64,000 bases of DNA from NCBI RefSeq assembly GCF_004193775.1, contig NC_041019.1, forward strand, positions 53,667,928 to 53,731,927. The letters run 5' to 3'. Below, piece after piece: positions 62,118 through 64,000 of this stretch (position 1 is its first letter; each line of letters opens with the position of its first letter). The DNA is from Glycine soja (Eukaryota; Streptophyta; Magnoliopsida; Fabales; Fabaceae). The notes under the pieces are model-generated. The model made no database searches. It had not been told where the DNA came from and was given only the letters and a program-made list of their open reading frames with translations. Both the position numbers and the translations under genes were made by a program.

Positions 62118-64000
62118 AAAAAAAATCAATACCCTCCTTTTGCCTAAAGCCTTGGATAACCAATCTAGCTTTGTACTTGTCAACAGTACCATCCACTTTC
62201 ATCTTTCTCCTAAAGATCATCTTACATCCTAATGGCTTACATCCAGGAGGTAAGTCAACCAATTTCCAGGTATTATTTTGCATGATGGAATCCATCTCAC
62301 TTTGGATTGCTTCTTTCCAGAATATAGCATCCCTTGAAGCCATTGCTTCACTAAAAGTCTTTGGGTCTTCCTCAACATTAAGGCAATATTGATATTGAAA
62401 TTCAATATCATTCCTTGACCCTTCAACCAAATAGAGTTGAAAGTCATCACCAAATGACTTAGCCTTTCTTACTCTCGTACTCTTTCTAGTTTCAGTACTA
62501 GTTGAAGGTATATCCTCAATATTAACTGAGACTTTCGACATGGAATTCATGTCCTTTGGCCTAGGTATAGATGTAAACCTTTGTTCATCAAAGATAGCAT
62601 CCCGTGACTCTATAACCGAGTTCACAGCAATAGAATCATTAGATTCTAGCACATAGAATCTATATACTTTAGAATGTTCAGCATATCCAATAAATATGCA
62701 ATCTATACCTCTTTCACCTATGGTTTTCCTTTTAGGTTCTGTAAGCCTGACTACAGCCCTACATCCCCAAATTTTGAGATAACTCAAATTTGGTGTCTTT
62801 TTGTGCCAAAGTTCATATGGGGTAACCTTATTCCTTTTGTTAGGAATTCGGTTCAACAAGTAACAGGCTGTCAACATAGCCTCACCCCAAAATCCTTCAC
62901 TTAAACCCGAATAGGATAACATGGAATTCACCATTTCTTTCAAGGTTCTATTCTTCCTTTCGGCTACACCATTCTGTTGTGGTGTATAAGGAGCTGTAGT
63001 TTGATGTATTATTCCAGTAGATTGAAAATAAACCGGATCATAATACTCACCTCCCCTATCCGTACGAAGAGTTTTGATTAGCCCATTTTGATGAAGTTCT
63101 ACCTCTTTCTTATAAATTTTAAATTTATCAAGAGCTTCATCTTTTGTATTTAATAAATATACATAACAATACCTTGATGCATCATCAATAAAAGTAACAA
63201 TATATTTTTTATGACCTAATGATGGAGTAGCATGCAAATCACACAAATCACTATGAATAAGGTCTAAGACTTTAGTCTCACTTTTAACATCCTTAAAAGG
63301 TTTCCTAGTGATCTTGGTCAACATGCAAGTTTTGCATTTTTCAATGTTCATATCAAAAGGAGGAATCATACTTGTTTTTGACATATCTTTTAATCTTTTG
63401 TAATGAACATGTCCTAATCTAGCATGCCAAATTTCTGATTTTGTCATATTAGTTATAGAACTACACGAGGCCATACAAACAGATTCATGAACAAAAGGAA
63501 CATCAATGTTTAATTTAAACATTCCATTACAACGATAACCAAATCCAACAAACGAACCATGTCTTGACAAGATGTACTTGTCACTTTCAAGTACTTGCTT
63601 GAAACCACAATTATTTAAAACCATACCAGACAATAAGTTCTTACGAATACCAGGTACAAATAAGACATTATCCAAATACAAACTTTTTCCGGAAGTAAAA
63701 ACTAAATTCACACAACCTAATCCTAGGATTGGTTCAGTTGCAACATTGCCCATTTTCACAATAGAGCCATCATCGATTGGTCTAAATTCCTTGAACCAAC
63801 GACGATCTTTGCACACATGGCTTGTTGCTCCCGAATCAAACCACCAAGCAACGTCATCATCCTGCACATAGAATGCATCAGATATTAGTGATACATAATT
63901 TGAATTCGTATTCGAATTAAAATTATTCACTACAATCTGACCTTGTTGCTTTTCAGGATCATTAGACCCACTTGGACCAGCCTTGTTCTTTCCTTTGAAC
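62116..64000 (-). CDS. Copia gag end, protease, integrase and start of reverse transcriptase (5' partial)
   Basis: The frame is open to the right edge, so it is 5' partial. Counting residues from the GTG at 63930: protease motif FDSGATSH (31-38; Asp 32), pre-integrase zinc finger with H169, H174, C199, C202, and an integrase core with Asp 228, Asp 291 and Glu 324 (spacing x32, slightly short of the usual x35). Then [16 protein letters not shown], and the beginning of the reverse transcriptase ([19 protein letters not shown]). It ends at a TGA created by one extra base in an eight-base homopolymer (62118-62125). Without a read-through mechanism the element could not make a full polyprotein. 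The shift may be real decay or a sequencing error. Confidence 0.85.
   Translation of the reverse strand, partial: FKGKNKAGPSGSNDPEKQQGQIVVNNFNSNTNSNYVSLISDAFYVQDDDVAWWFDSGATSHVCKDRRWFKEFRPIDDGSIVKMGNVATEPILGLGCVNLVFTSGKSLYLDNVLFVPGIRKNLLSGMVLNNCGFKQVLESDKYILSRHGSFVGFGYRCNGMFKLNIDVPFVHESVCMASCSSITNMTKSEIWHARLGHVHYKRLKDMSKTSMIPPFDMNIEKCKTCMLTKITRKPFKDVKSETKVLDLIHSDLCDLHATPSLGHKKYIVTFIDDASRYCYVYLLNTKDEALDKFKIYKKEVELHQNGLIKTLRTDRGGEYYDPVYFQSTGIIHQTTAPYTPQQNGVAERKNRTLKEMVNSMLSYSGLSEGFWGEAMLTACYLLNRIPNKRNKVTPYELWHKKTPNLSYLKIWGCRAVVRLTEPKRKTIGERGIDCIFIGYAEHSKVYRFYVLESNDSIAVNSVIESRDAIFDEQRFTSIPRPKDMNSMSKVSVNIEDIPSTSTETRKSTRVRKAKSFGDDFQLYLVEGSRNDIEFQYQYCLNVEEDPKTFSEAMASRDAIFWKEAIQSEMDSIMQNNTWKLVDLPPGCKPLGCKMIFRRKMKVDGTVDKYKARLVIQGFRQKEGIDFF

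Larger units (their letters stand above)
59864..64000 (-). mobile_element. Ty1/copia LTR retrotransposon, 3' part (continues beyond the window)
   Basis: Read on the - strand: gag end, protease, integrase, reverse transcriptase, RNase H, polypurine tract, 3' LTR. The order integrase before reverse transcriptase defines copia. The 5' LTR and most of gag lie outside the window. Insertion is in the upstream flank of RLK-C; the 5 bases next to the LTR are AAGTT (59859-59863). The paralogous empty site in front of RLK-B reads ACTAGAAAGTTTAGG, so an AAGTT duplication is predicted on the far side. Confidence 0.93.

Overview
The window looks like nuclear DNA of a flowering plant, most likely a legume such as Glycine. 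The evidence is strongly AT-rich intergenic DNA, GT-AG introns, plant receptor kinases and BCS1-type AAA ATPases, Ty1/copia, Mutator-like, CACTA-like and Tourist-like elements, and long TA microsatellites. The genus is inferred from the general look of the proteins and repeats; no database was searched.

Layout. 1-13.2 kb: AT-rich intergenic DNA with no convincing gene, one G-box cluster (10.8 kb) and scattered repeats. 13.3-14.85 kb: a CACTA-type fold-back end, then a Mutator-like element (13822-14845) whose long inverted repeats enclose a broken piece of a TMK-type LRR receptor kinase (Pack-MULE structure). 15.7-21.3 kb: one housekeeping gene on the + strand, 13 coding exons, encoding an AATF/Bfr2 ribosome-biogenesis protein, with a telo-box and site II motif in front. 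23.3-24.9 kb: a Tourist-like inverted-repeat element holding a degenerate tandem array with a palindromic core. 27.9-29.6 kb: a 1.23-kb solo LTR with a 5-bp target duplication, inserted into a repeat whose empty copies lie at 30.5 and 36.2 kb.

32-60 kb is a resistance-type cluster. Three two-exon LRR receptor kinases of the MIK2-like family lie on the - strand (RLK-A 32753-35457, RLK-B 50114-52689, RLK-C 55697-58948). Two single-exon AAA ATPases of the OM66/ASD type lie on the + strand (37754-39253, 46715-48217) between A and B. The RLKs differ mainly in the number of a 48-residue double-LRR unit: 4, 3 and 8 copies. B and C share upstream DNA with W-box cores. A and C share 5' and 3' flanks and have identical exon-2 proteins. 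A relic LRR fragment lies just downstream of A. Both gene families have relatives tied to biotic stress, so a defence-related cluster is plausible but is inference.

53.5-54.75 kb holds a Mutator-like element with a 430-bp Tourist-like MITE nested in it. From 59864 to the right edge runs a Ty1/copia element on the - strand, with a complete 3' LTR, a polypurine tract and pol broken by one base in a homopolymer. It sits about 0.9 kb upstream of RLK-C, at a site whose empty paralogue lies upstream of RLK-B.
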